DNA of 16,297 nt from JBGTCD01 sp041749015 (lineage in GTDB: Bacteria > Bacteroidota > Bacteroidia > Cytophagales > Cyclobacteriaceae): the NCBI GenBank assembly GCA_041749015.1, contig JBGTCD010000029.1, positions 1 through 16,297 on the forward strand, written 5' to 3'. The notes under the pieces were generated by a model. That model saw only the letters and a list, made by a program, of their open reading frames with translations. It made no database searches and was not told the DNA's origin. Below, in pieces: positions 1-7,207 of the stretch. Numbering within the stretch: the stretch's first letter is position 1; each line of letters begins with the position of its first letter. The position numbers were made by a program, and so were the translations under genes.

Positions 1-1
1 A

Positions 2-241
2 TCGGTGAAAGGTGGTGGGTGTTCCGGTCTGATGTATGATTTGTTTTTTGATAATAAGATAGAAAATTCCGATCAGGTATTTGAAGATCAGGGTGTCAAA
101 ATCCTCGTAGATAAAAAGAGCCTTCTGTACCTCCTCGGTACTACACTGGATTTTTCTGATGGCCTCAACGGAAAGGGTTTTCAGTTCATCAACCCCAACG
201 CCTCCCGGACCTGCGGGTGTGGAGAAAGCTTTTCCGTCTGA
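2..241 (+). CDS. IscA/HesB-family iron-sulfur cluster assembly protein (5' partial)
   Basis: This is the C-terminal part of an A-type iron-sulfur carrier, a small cytoplasmic protein that receives Fe-S clusters and passes them to apoproteins. The visible part shows the family's three cysteines: one in the motif KGGGCSGL near the left edge and two in the C-terminal TCGCGESF. The block LDFSDGLNGKGF followed by NPNASRTCGCG is almost the family consensus. The reading frame is open to the left edge, so about 30 N-terminal residues including the true start lie outside the window; the GTG at position 5 encodes an internal valine. The stop lies 4 bp from the stop of the convergent ridA-like gene. Family assignment is firm. 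Which subtype it is (IscA, SufA or ErpA-like) cannot be decided without the upstream neighbours. Confidence 0.93.
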   Translation, partial: SVKGGGCSGLMYDLFFDNKIENSDQVFEDQGVKILVDKKSLLYLLGTTLDFSDGLNGKGFQFINPNASRTCGCGESFSV

Positions 242-245
242 TTTT

Positions 246-668
246 TCATTTCTTAAGGTAAGCAATACATTTTAACTCTATGGCTATTGGCGTAGGCAGG
301 GCATTGACCTCAACTGTTGTGCGACAAGGCTGGTTGGTCCTGAAATACTCAGCATAAATCTTGTTATATGTTTTAAAATCAGCTTTCATATTAGTTAGAA
401 ATACGGTAACATCTACCATACCCTCCCAACTAGAACCTGAAGCTTCCAAGATTAATTTTACGTTTTCAAATACACTATGGCATTGTGTTTCAATATCATA
501 GCTTAGGATGATACCACCCTCTGATAGTGTGACTCCTGGGATTTTCCTAGCACCCTTTTTCCTTGGTCCTACCCCAGATAAAAAAAGCAAGTCGCCCACC
601 CTTCGGGCATGAGGGTAAAGGCCCACTGGCTCGGGAGCTTTATCGGAGTTATGGATTTCATCAGCCAT
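246..668 (-). CDS. RidA/YjgF family deaminase, possibly 2-aminomuconate deaminase-like
   Basis: A 140-residue cytoplasmic protein of the RidA/YjgF/YER057c/UK114 family, trimeric enzymes that hydrolyse reactive enamines/imines. The family core is complete: FLSGVGP around residues 29-35, the helix with ASGSSWEGMVDVTVFL, and the C-terminal strands. Arg116 in PCRTTVEV and Glu131 in IELKCIA match the arginine and glutamate that hold substrate in imine deaminases, so the site looks intact. The N-terminal PVGLYPHARR and inserted PRKKGARKIPGV resemble, from memory, 2-aminomuconate deaminases of tryptophan/kynurenine breakdown rather than housekeeping RidA. No other kynurenine-pathway gene is visible, so that substrate is only a suggestion. 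It starts 17 bp after the aminopeptidase P stop on the same strand, so co-transcription is likely. Confidence 0.88.
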   Translation of the reverse strand: MADEIHNSDKAPEPVGLYPHARRVGDLLFLSGVGPRKKGARKIPGVTLSEGGIILSYDIETQCHSVFENVKLILEASGSSWEGMVDVTVFLTNMKADFKTYNKIYAEYFRTNQPCRTTVEVNALPTPIAIELKCIAYLKK

Positions 669-685
669 GCTTTTCTTATTTAAAA

Positions 686-1999
686 CTAACTATTCATCAA
701 TTCTTCAATTTCTTCCACCTCAACAGGGATATTCCCCATAAGGTCATCAATGCCCTCATGGGTGATCACCACATCATTTTCAATGCGTATGCCAAGGCTT
801 TCTTCCCTGATATAAATACCAGGCTCAACAGTATATACCATGCCCGGGGTCATTTCATCATGAACATTGCCTACATCATGCACGTCCAAACCCAGGTGAT
901 GGGAGGTGCCGTGCATAAAGTATCTTTTATAGGCAGGGTTGGCAGGGTCCTGGTTTTTGACATCATTTTTATCAATAAGGCCAAGGTCTAGAAGTTCCCC
1001 CTCCATTATTTTACCAACTTCTTTGTGGTACTCGGGAATCGTATTGCCGGGCTGCAGCATGCTCATGGCTGCTCGCTGCACCCGAAGCACAGCATTGTAC
1101 ACCGCCTTTTGGCGCTCTGTAAAGCGCCCATTGACAGGGATGCTCCGGCTCAGGTCTGCATTGTAATTGGCATATTCTGCACCTATATCCATGAGCAGGA
1201 TATCCCCATTCTTGCACTGTCGATTATTTTCGATGTAGTGGAGTACACAGGCATTATATCCTGAAGCTATGATAGGGCTATATGCAAAGCCCCTGGACCG
1301 GTTTCTTACAAATTCATGTAGGAGCTCGGCTTCTATTTCGTATTCCCACACCCCTGGTTTTATAAAGCCCAGCAATCGTCTAAACCCTTTTTCTGTAATG
1401 TCACAAGCAGTACTGAGTGCTGCTACCTCTTCAGGGCTTTTTACACTGCGCAACCGATGCATGATTGGGGCTGCGCGCTCATAATGGTGGATGGGGTATT
1501 TGGATTTGCACCATTCGGTGAAACGGGCATCCCTGGTTTGCACCTCCACCACAGCCCGTATATGTTCGTTAGTATTAAGGTACACATGTGTGGAACCTGC
1601 CATGACGGTGCTGAGCACCTGCTCAAAATCTTTAAGCCATAAAATGGTCTCGATGCCTGATAGGTCAGTCGCTTCCCCCTTAGTCAGCTTATGGCCCTCC
1701 CATACCGCAATATGTTCATTGGTTTCCTTAAGAAATAACACCTCCCGGTATCTCGGGTCTGGGAATTCCGGTGCGATCATCAGGATAGACTCCTCCTGAT
1801 CGATACCACTGAGATAAAGCAGGTCATTATTTTGCCGAAAAGGCATGGTGCCATCAGCATTGGTAGGCATAATGTCATTGGAATTGAAAATAGCCACACT
1901 ATCAGGCTTCAAAGCCTCTATAAACCTGGCCCGGTTTCTGATATATAATGCCTTGTCTAGTGGTTGATATTTCATGCTGAATATTGATTTTTTCTTCAT
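686..1999 (-). CDS. pepP: Xaa-Pro aminopeptidase (aminopeptidase P, M24B)
   Basis: A 437-residue metallopeptidase that releases the N-terminal residue from peptides with proline at position 2; it has no signal peptide and should be cytoplasmic. Residues 1-165 are the non-catalytic N-terminal domain (creatinase-like fold) and about 180-430 the pita-bread catalytic domain. The five metal ligands are in order: Asp271 in LLMDIGAEY, Asp282 in NADLSRS, His367 in HGTSHHLGLDVHD, Glu393 in VEPGIYI and Glu407 in RIENDVVI. His374 in LDVHD matches the conserved catalytic-site histidine. Neither candidate start has a clear ribosome-binding site. The downstream ATG at 1975 (codon 9, MKYQPLDK) fits the usual family N-terminus and is a real alternative. 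It is the first gene of a two-gene unit with ridA. Confidence 0.95.
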   Translation of the reverse strand: MKKKSIFSMKYQPLDKALYIRNRARFIEALKPDSVAIFNSNDIMPTNADGTMPFRQNNDLLYLSGIDQEESILMIAPEFPDPRYREVLFLKETNEHIAVWEGHKLTKGEATDLSGIETILWLKDFEQVLSTVMAGSTHVYLNTNEHIRAVVEVQTRDARFTEWCKSKYPIHHYERAAPIMHRLRSVKSPEEVAALSTACDITEKGFRRLLGFIKPGVWEYEIEAELLHEFVRNRSRGFAYSPIIASGYNACVLHYIENNRQCKNGDILLMDIGAEYANYNADLSRSIPVNGRFTERQKAVYNAVLRVQRAAMSMLQPGNTIPEYHKEVGKIMEGELLDLGLIDKNDVKNQDPANPAYKRYFMHGTSHHLGLDVHDVGNVHDEMTPGMVYTVEPGIYIREESLGIRIENDVVITHEGIDDLMGNIPVEVEEIEELMNS

Positions 2000-2117
2000 T
2001 GGTAAGGGAATCCGGAATTAAAAACCTCCAAACCCATTCCAATATGACTTTCAATCTAATCATAAATAAATAAGAATGTTTAAATTGAAGTGCCTTTCCA
2101 AACCCCTGGCTCAATTC

Positions 2118-2125
2118 CAAAGTTA
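2118..2125 (-). promoter_or_regulatory. possible -7 element for pepP-ridA
   Basis: The minus strand reads TAACTTTG, an exact match to the TAnnTTTG -7 consensus of Bacteroidota housekeeping promoters. It lies in the divergent 134-bp gap between pepP and the subtilase gene. The implied leader for pepP is over 100 nt and no TTG is found at the expected -33 spacing, so chance is a serious alternative. Confidence 0.2.
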
Positions 2126-2133
2126 AAACTAAG

Positions 2134-3666
2134 ATGAGATTCTTCGTAACAGTATTATTATTTTTTCTCCTGGTGCCCTACAACACCTGCAATGCACAAG
2201 GTAAATATTGGGTATTTTTTACGGATAAGGATACAACAATCCAGGCACCTCAGGTTTCTAACCTAACCATGGCCAACCGGGCCAAATCGGGACTTCCTGA
2301 AGCCCAGCATTCTGACTTGCCTGTTACATTCGAATACAGCGACAGTCTCCGGAATTTAGGCATCAATATCATTCACACATCCAAATGGCTAAATGCCGTA
2401 TCAGTATCCGGGAATTCATCCGATAATCTCTTCATCCTGGATACCCTTGACTTTGTGGATAAGGTCGAGGCCATTGACCCTGCCATACAACTACTCCCAA
2501 CTGAATTGGGAACATCAGACCCGAATCTTTACCACGCCATCGAGGCTTTGAATATTGCAGACCTGGCCACTCACGGACTCGATGGCTCCGGGATAGCCAT
2601 CGGCATTATTGATGGTGGATTTTTAGGTGCACATAAAGATGAGTCTTTAAGTGAGATTTTAAATTCTGGCCGATTCCTGGGCTATAGAAATTATATTGAA
2701 ACGGATATTGACGATCCCTTTACCGGAAAAAAGTCCAACCAGGATGACCACGGTGCCAGAGTTTGGCGGATGATTGCCGGGGCTACAAAAAAAATGCAAT
2801 TCGGACTCGCAACAGGAGCCGAATTTTACCTGGCAAGGACCGACCAGGGCGACAAAGAGTACCGGGGCGAGGAAGACAACTGGATCGCAGCTATGGAATG
2901 GATGGATAGTGTCGGGGTACGGCTTATTAATACCTCATTAGGGTATTCTTTTGGATATGACAACCCGGAAGAAAACTATCTGCCGGAGCAGGTAGATGGG
3001 TCATTTGCCCGCATTACCAGGGTGGCTCAGATGGCGGCTGAAGAAAAAGGCCTGCTACTGGTGGTAAGTGCAGGGAATGAAGGTCATAATAATTTTCAGG
3101 TCCTTTCCATTCCTGCTGATGCAGAGTATGTGTTTTCAATAGGATCAACCAGCAATGGCATCACTTTAAAGCAGGCATTTAGCAGCATTGGTCCTGAGTG
3201 GCTGAAATATCTAAAACCAGATGTATCATGTTTTTCCAATTCGGGAACTTCCTTTTCTGCACCTATTATTACCGGATTGGCAGCCTGTATCATGCAGTAT
3301 GCCCCTGATTACACCAATTTCGAAATCATGGAGGTTATTAGAAAATCCAGTAATCTATACCCCTATGGGAATAACTATGTAGGCCACGGCATTCCGGATG
3401 CTAAAAAGATTCTGGAACTCATCGACAATATGCCACCCACAGAAAGTCGCGTAGTTCAGACCATTTCCCTGCCTGATGGTAAGGATACTTATACCATTGC
3501 TACCGGCGACCGAACAGCTTTTTTCCATAAAGACTCTCCTACTCACGTTGTCGCACAGGGAGCCCTGTCTCCAGATAATGGGGTGATTATAGTGCAACGG
3601 CCAGAGGGGGTAAATTTTACTACATTGGTAAACTCAGAGCTGCTTATAGAATTGGTTTGGGAATAG
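2134..3666 (+). CDS. secreted S8 (subtilisin-like) serine peptidase
   Basis: A 510-residue subtilase. Residues 1-21 form a Sec signal peptide ending near TCNAQ, so the protein is exported. Residues about 25-140 precede the catalytic domain and may act as a propeptide. The catalytic triad is complete: Asp160 in IAIGIIDGG, His206 in DDHGARV and Ser373 in SGTSFSAP; Asn315 in VVSAGNEGHN is the oxyanion-hole residue. About 75 residues after the catalytic domain form a short beta-rich tail; I do not recognise a type IX secretion sorting domain there. The insert between Asp and His (FLGYRNYIETD) resembles Bacteroidota subtilases. It is transcribed alone, divergently from pepP and 104 bp from the next gene. 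Its substrate cannot be read from the sequence. Confidence 0.94.
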   Translation: MRFFVTVLLFFLLVPYNTCNAQGKYWVFFTDKDTTIQAPQVSNLTMANRAKSGLPEAQHSDLPVTFEYSDSLRNLGINIIHTSKWLNAVSVSGNSSDNLFILDTLDFVDKVEAIDPAIQLLPTELGTSDPNLYHAIEALNIADLATHGLDGSGIAIGIIDGGFLGAHKDESLSEILNSGRFLGYRNYIETDIDDPFTGKKSNQDDHGARVWRMIAGATKKMQFGLATGAEFYLARTDQGDKEYRGEEDNWIAAMEWMDSVGVRLINTSLGYSFGYDNPEENYLPEQVDGSFARITRVAQMAAEEKGLLLVVSAGNEGHNNFQVLSIPADAEYVFSIGSTSNGITLKQAFSSIGPEWLKYLKPDVSCFSNSGTSFSAPIITGLAACIMQYAPDYTNFEIMEVIRKSSNLYPYGNNYVGHGIPDAKKILELIDNMPPTESRVVQTISLPDGKDTYTIATGDRTAFFHKDSPTHVVAQGALSPDNGVIIVQRPEGVNFTTLVNSELLIELVWE

Positions 3667-3770
3667 AACATGCCCTGGTTTAAATAAAAAATTATTCAAA
3701 CCCATAAAAAAGGCGGGTAAATAGGTGTAACTTTCAGGGACAATTTTATCCCTTACAAATTACTGATACA

Positions 3771-4676
3771 ATGGAATTTGAATTGCCCGTAATCCTCATT
3801 GGTGTTGCCATTGTATTGGCTTTGATTTTTTTCTTTTACATGGTCCCATTAAATCTTTGGATCACGGCAGTGTTTTCAGGTGTGCGGATTAGCCTTTTTG
3901 AGCTTATCTTAATGCGCATCAGGAAAGTGCCACCGGCCCTGATCGTCCAATCTTTGATCCTTGCAACCAAGGCAGGACTGAAAGGTATAGATACCAGGCA
4001 GATGGAAACCCACTTTCTGGCACATGGTAATTTAGAAGCGGTCATCAAAGCCCTTATCGTGGCTGATAAGGCCAATTTGAGCCTAAGTTTTAAACAAGCC
4101 ACAGCCATTGACCTTGCTGGCCGGGACATCCTTCATGCAGTACAGGTGTCGGTGACCCCATACATCATTGTGGTACCCGCCATAACCGGTGTTTCGGTAG
4201 ATGGCATCCAGCTTATAGCCGTTGCCATGATCACGGTCCGTACCAATTTGCAACGCCTGGTTGGTGGTGCCGGTGAAGACACTATCAGAGCAAGAGTAGG
4301 ACAGGGCATTATCTCCAGCATCGGTACAGCAAAAAATTATCTTGAAGTATTAGAAAATCCCGGCAGCATTTCCAAGCAGGTACTTAATCATGGATTGGAT
4401 GCCGGCACTGCCTTTGAGATTCTTTCTATTGATATTGCAGATATTGATATCGGCACTAACATCGGAGCAAAATTACAGATAGACCAGGCCGGGGCTGACC
4501 TAAATATCGCCAAAGCCAAGGCCGAGGAGCGCCGGGCTATGGCCGTGGCATCCGAACAGGAAATGCTGGCCAAAGTACAGGAAGCCAAGGCCAAAGTCAT
4601 CGAGGCCGAAACCTTCATACCTCCTGCCCTTTCTCATGCATTCAGAACTACCAGGCTTTTTAAGCGTCCGGCATAG
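3771..4676 (+). CDS. floA: FloA-type flotillin-like membrane scaffold protein, short C-terminus
   Basis: A 301-residue SPFH-family protein of the bacterial FloA (YqfA/UPF0365) type, which oligomerises in the cytoplasmic membrane and organises membrane domains. Residues 6-26 form one hydrophobic membrane segment, followed by the FloA signature LWITAVFSGVRISLFELI. The SPFH domain spans about 35-235 with RKVPPALIV, AIDLAGRDI, VRTNLQRLVGGAGEDTI and GLDAGTAFEILSIDIADIDIG. Residues 236-281 are an Ala/Glu/Lys-rich coiled coil (AKAKAEERRAMAVA). The protein ends at FRTTRLFKRPA, about 30 residues short of typical FloA (about 330), and lacks the conserved GNLG-MDYY tail. Both other frames were read past the stop and do not restore it. 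No NfeD partner is adjacent. The stop lies 14 bp from the convergent thioesterase stop. Confidence 0.9.
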   Translation: MEFELPVILIGVAIVLALIFFFYMVPLNLWITAVFSGVRISLFELILMRIRKVPPALIVQSLILATKAGLKGIDTRQMETHFLAHGNLEAVIKALIVADKANLSLSFKQATAIDLAGRDILHAVQVSVTPYIIVVPAITGVSVDGIQLIAVAMITVRTNLQRLVGGAGEDTIRARVGQGIISSIGTAKNYLEVLENPGSISKQVLNHGLDAGTAFEILSIDIADIDIGTNIGAKLQIDQAGADLNIAKAKAEERRAMAVASEQEMLAKVQEAKAKVIEAETFIPPALSHAFRTTRLFKRPA

Positions 4677-4690
4677 GATACCTTGCGGGT

Positions 4691-5089
4691 CTAATCCATC
4701 CGGTCTTTTATATAGGATATAGCAGTTTTACCGTGAGGGGCTGGTTTTCCATTCTCATCAAGATTTACGAATATAATTTTATCGATGGAAAGGATCGGCT
4801 TTCTGGTAATCTTATCTCTGACCTCACAGCGCATGGTCAGAGATGACCGGCCAAAGCTGGTGGCTACAATACCAATTTCGATGATATCCCCCTGCATGGG
4901 TGCGGAAATAAAGTTAATCTCAGAAATATATTTCGTTACAATGTGGCGGTTGTCCAGCTGAATCACCGCATACAATGCTGCCTCCTCATCAATCCACTGA
5001 AGGAGCCTGCCACCAAATAAGGTATGATTGGGATTCAGGTCTTCCGGCTTAACCCATTTTCTGGTATGAAATTTTAATTCATTTTCCAT
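4691..5089 (-). CDS. acyl-CoA thioesterase (hotdog fold, YciA/BACH-like)
   Basis: A 132-residue single-hotdog-domain protein that should hydrolyse acyl-CoA thioesters in the cytoplasm. The family motif is clear: LNPNHTLFGGRLLQWIDEEAA at residues 18-38, comparable to the N-x-(x)-G-x-x-F-G-G-x-x-(x)-x-x-x-D stretch of YciA-type enzymes, with Asp34 as probable catalytic acid. Later strands (EINFISAPMQGDIIEI, SLTMRCEVRD, SIDKIIFVNLDENGKP) follow the hotdog pattern. The length matches short, single-domain members. It stands alone between a convergent flotillin gene and a divergent lipoprotein gene. Acyl chain specificity is not readable. Confidence 0.9.
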   Translation of the reverse strand: MENELKFHTRKWVKPEDLNPNHTLFGGRLLQWIDEEAALYAVIQLDNRHIVTKYISEINFISAPMQGDIIEIGIVATSFGRSSLTMRCEVRDKITRKPILSIDKIIFVNLDENGKPAPHGKTAISYIKDRMD

Positions 5090-5226
5090 AATCGAATATA
5101 GTATTTTTACCTAAAACTGAGGCATGGTCTAGGGCAATTTACCACAAGCCTACAAAATATTTTTATGAACCCATTAAACCTTTTCAACTGGTGGGCATCA
5201 TACTGCCAAACAAACCCAAAAAAATT

Positions 5227-6093
5227 ATGAATACAATTTCAATTTCAAGAAAGCAAATTTTGTTGGTAGTGAGCACTGCGTTAGCAGCGTTAATCATTTT
5301 TTCCTGTACAGACAATGAGATGGACTCCCATGAGGCCGACCTTGAGGCTGAAGAGGTAGAAATTTTTGAGGATAGTTATACAGCAGAAGATGATTTGGAT
5401 AGCGATATTCAGATAGCCTACATGGCTGAAGCAGAAATTTTAGCCGGAGGAAAGGTAGAAGATGGTATTTTCGGATGTGCCGAAGTAACCCGTGACCCTG
5501 AAGCCAATACCATTACCATTGATTTTGGTGATGGATGTCCTGGACCATGGGGAAGAACCAGGAGAGGTATCGTGGTGATACAGTATGATGGACCATTTGA
5601 TAGTGCCCTGACTCGAAGGATCATTAGCTTCATTGATTATTACCTTGGGCAAATCCGGATATCAGGTAGCATTACCCTTGAGCAAGGTGAAAGGGATGAA
5701 AATGGATTTCTTCTGAGAAGGAGAATTTTGAATGACTACACCAGGACCCGTCCTGATGGCGCTAGTTTTGTGCTTAGAGGCGAGAGCCTGCGCAGATGGA
5801 TTGCCGGTGAAGGTGATGACGATATTAATACCAATGTAGTGGAGATTACCGGAGAGTTAGAAGGTAGATCCACCAGAGGTAGAAATTTCCGTCATGTAAT
5901 TGTGGAGCCTCTAATCGCTGACTTTGCCTGCCGCAGAGATGGATTTTTCCTCTACAAAGCCGGACTAAAAGAAATGACTTTTACAGGCCCTAATGTGAAC
6001 CGGGTAAGAACCGTGCACTACGGTGATGGTGAGTGTACCAACACCATCACCATTACCATCAATGGCAGAACCACAACTGTAACGCGGGATTAA
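5227..6093 (+). CDS. acidic, cysteine-containing lipoprotein of unknown function
   Basis: A 288-residue predicted lipoprotein. I chose ATG 5227 because it gives a normal signal peptide with lipobox IIFSC and lipid-bearing Cys27; a GTG 36 bp upstream would add an implausible extension. Residues 28-60 after the cysteine are strongly acidic, which in Bacteroidota is typical of surface-exported lipoproteins. The mature part has beta-rich blocks with the motif TITIDFGDGC (Cys104) and then RTRRGIVVIQYDG, plus a C-terminal HYGDGECTNTITITING (Cys270). With Cys84 and Cys235 there are four non-lipidated cysteines, enough for two disulfides. I recall similar uncharacterised Bacteroidota lipoproteins but no known function. 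It sits directly upstream of the ECF sigma gene on the same strand, separated by a hairpin. Confidence 0.85.
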   Translation: MNTISISRKQILLVVSTALAALIIFSCTDNEMDSHEADLEAEEVEIFEDSYTAEDDLDSDIQIAYMAEAEILAGGKVEDGIFGCAEVTRDPEANTITIDFGDGCPGPWGRTRRGIVVIQYDGPFDSALTRRIISFIDYYLGQIRISGSITLEQGERDENGFLLRRRILNDYTRTRPDGASFVLRGESLRRWIAGEGDDDINTNVVEITGELEGRSTRGRNFRHVIVEPLIADFACRRDGFFLYKAGLKEMTFTGPNVNRVRTVHYGDGECTNTITITINGRTTTVTRD

Positions 6094-6117
6094 TTGATAT
6101 TTTTTGAGTAATTTAAG

Positions 6118-6160
6118 ACCAGTTGCTCCACAGGATCCCGGTGGAGTAACTGGTATTTTT
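6118..6160 (+). terminator. hairpin with T-tract between the lipoprotein and sigma genes
   Basis: ACCAGTTGCTCCAC (6118-6131) pairs with GTGGAGTAACTGGT (6141-6154) as a 14-bp stem with one G-U wobble and a 9-nt loop. ATTTTT follows at once (6155-6160). This is the classical form of an intrinsic terminator for the lipoprotein gene, 24 bp after its stop. The hairpin base is only 13 nt before the sigma factor ATG, so it could instead act as an attenuator or leader structure for the sigma operon. Confidence 0.85.
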
Positions 6161-6167
6161 AGTACTT

Positions 6168-6704
6168 ATGGACGAGAAAATCCTGGTAGAAAAGCTAAAA
6201 AATCCATCTGATAAGAGGGAGGCTTTTGGAATTTTCGTCCGTGAATATCAAAAAAGATTGTATCATTTAATCCGTAGAATGGTCATTAACCATGAAGATA
6301 CCGATGACGTACTTCAGGAGGTTTTTATTAAGATTTGGAATAATATTGACCAATTTAAAGGAGACGCGGCCTTGTCTACCTGGGCCTATCGGATCGCAAG
6401 CAATGAAGCATTGCAGTTTTTGAGAAAGAAAAAAAGAAGTATGGTGTTCCAAAATAATATGGTTAATGAAATGGCAACTGCAATCCATCAAAATCCGGAA
6501 ATTAGCGGTGACATCATCCAGGCCAAATTACAAAAGGCCATTGCAGGCTTGCCGGAAAAACAAAGGCTGGTATTTCAACTGAAATACTATGAGGAGTTAA
6601 AGTATGAGGAGATTGCCTTGATTACTGACAGCTCTGTAGGCAGCCTCAAGGCCAGCTATCACCATGCGGTGAAAAAGATTGAAGAATATGTCACTTCGCA
6701 TTAA
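6168..6704 (+). CDS. ECF RNA polymerase sigma factor
   Basis: A 178-residue sigma-70 family protein of the extracytoplasmic-function group; it directs RNA polymerase to a small regulon when released from an anti-sigma factor. Sigma region 2 spans about residues 20-90: YQKRLYHLIRRM, then HEDTDDVLQEVFIKIW, then GDAALSTWAYRIASNEALQFLRKKKR. Region 4 spans about 118-172 with LPEKQRLVFQLKYYEELKYEEIA and the helix-turn-helix SSVGSLKASYHHAVKKI. Both regions are complete, and regions 1 and 3 are absent as expected. The ATG follows a hairpin by 13 nt. Downstream, in the same orientation and with gaps of 33, 20 and 18 bp, lie a membrane protein, a Spy-like protein and a barrel protein, a common Bacteroidota envelope-stress arrangement. 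Confidence 0.95.
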   Translation: MDEKILVEKLKNPSDKREAFGIFVREYQKRLYHLIRRMVINHEDTDDVLQEVFIKIWNNIDQFKGDAALSTWAYRIASNEALQFLRKKKRSMVFQNNMVNEMATAIHQNPEISGDIIQAKLQKAIAGLPEKQRLVFQLKYYEELKYEEIALITDSSVGSLKASYHHAVKKIEEYVTSH

Positions 6705-6737
6705 ACCTTTTTGATTAGAAACCATCCAACCAACGAT

Positions 6738-7187
6738 ATGCAAAAGGAACCAAATAAATTCTCGCTGAAAGACCATAAAAAGGTGGATCCGTTCCAAGCC
6801 CCAGAGGGATATTTTGATAGCCTCGAAGGCCGGATTATGGATCGGATTGAAGAAGATCAAAAGCCTGTAATTCGGTTTTTTACCCCTATGAGAATGGGTA
6901 TTGCCGCTACATTCGCTCTTGTGATGGTGTTTTGGTTTGTATTTAAAAATTATGATCAGGATCCAACAACGCCTGCAGCATCAGAATGGCTTTCAGATGT
7001 TTCTGATGCTGATATTGTGGTCTATCTTGATTTTTATGAAGATTTTGATCTTCAAACATTAATTGAGCATCTTGACGAGGCCTCCATCAATCAGATTTAT
7101 GATATTGAAAGTGGGTACATGGATTTTGAACTGGATGATGAAGATGCTTTGCTGCTTTATGAATTATACGACTCCTATGATATTTGA
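6738..7187 (+). CDS. single-span membrane protein, presumed anti-sigma factor
   Basis: A 149-residue protein starting at ATG 6738, 33 bp after the sigma stop; an upstream TTG would add nine residues with no support. Residues 1-51 are cytoplasmic, with a small helical motif DPFQAPEGYFDSLEGRIMDRI at about 17-37 that I recall from proteins next to Bacteroidota ECF sigma genes. Residues 52-69 (MGIAATFALVMVFWFVFK) are the membrane segment. The exported tail, 70-149, is extremely acidic: 24 Asp/Glu against one Lys. There is no zinc-binding anti-sigma motif (HxxxCxxC). The anti-sigma role is inferred from position and topology only. The stop lies 20 bp before the next gene. Confidence 0.8.
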   Translation: MQKEPNKFSLKDHKKVDPFQAPEGYFDSLEGRIMDRIEEDQKPVIRFFTPMRMGIAATFALVMVFWFVFKNYDQDPTTPAASEWLSDVSDADIVVYLDFYEDFDLQTLIEHLDEASINQIYDIESGYMDFELDDEDALLLYELYDSYDI

Positions 7188-7207
7188 CAATATTTAATCC
7201 TAAAGAA

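Noticed and set aside
1011..1217. Multiple short open frames inside pepP, the M3 peptidase and the GH3 gene on other frames
   Set aside because: They overlap strongly supported genes and show no motif, signal or start context of their own.
3677..3702. Hairpin-like repeat GGTTTAAAT/ATTCAAACC after the subtilase stop, as terminator
   Set aside because: AT-rich 9-bp stem with a mismatch, followed by an A-run and not a T-run on the plus strand; too weak to call.
3728..3735. TAACTTTC as a -7 element for the flotillin gene
   Set aside because: One mismatch to TAnnTTTG and no TTG at the expected -33 position; a short leader is plausible but the evidence is not above chance.
4640..4700. Frameshift as the cause of the short flotillin C-terminus
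   Set aside because: The other two forward frames were read through this region and neither encodes the missing GNLG-MDYY tail; one meets a stop at once and the other gives unrelated residues.
6098..6106. TATTTTTTG as a -7 element for the sigma operon upstream of the hairpin
   Set aside because: Spacing does not fit TAnnTTTG exactly and no -33 TTG is present, though a promoter here would resolve how the sigma gene is transcribed past the hairpin.
6738..7187. Zinc-type anti-sigma factor (zf-HC2) call for the membrane protein
   Set aside because: The HxxxCxxC motif is absent; only position, topology and size support an anti-sigma role.
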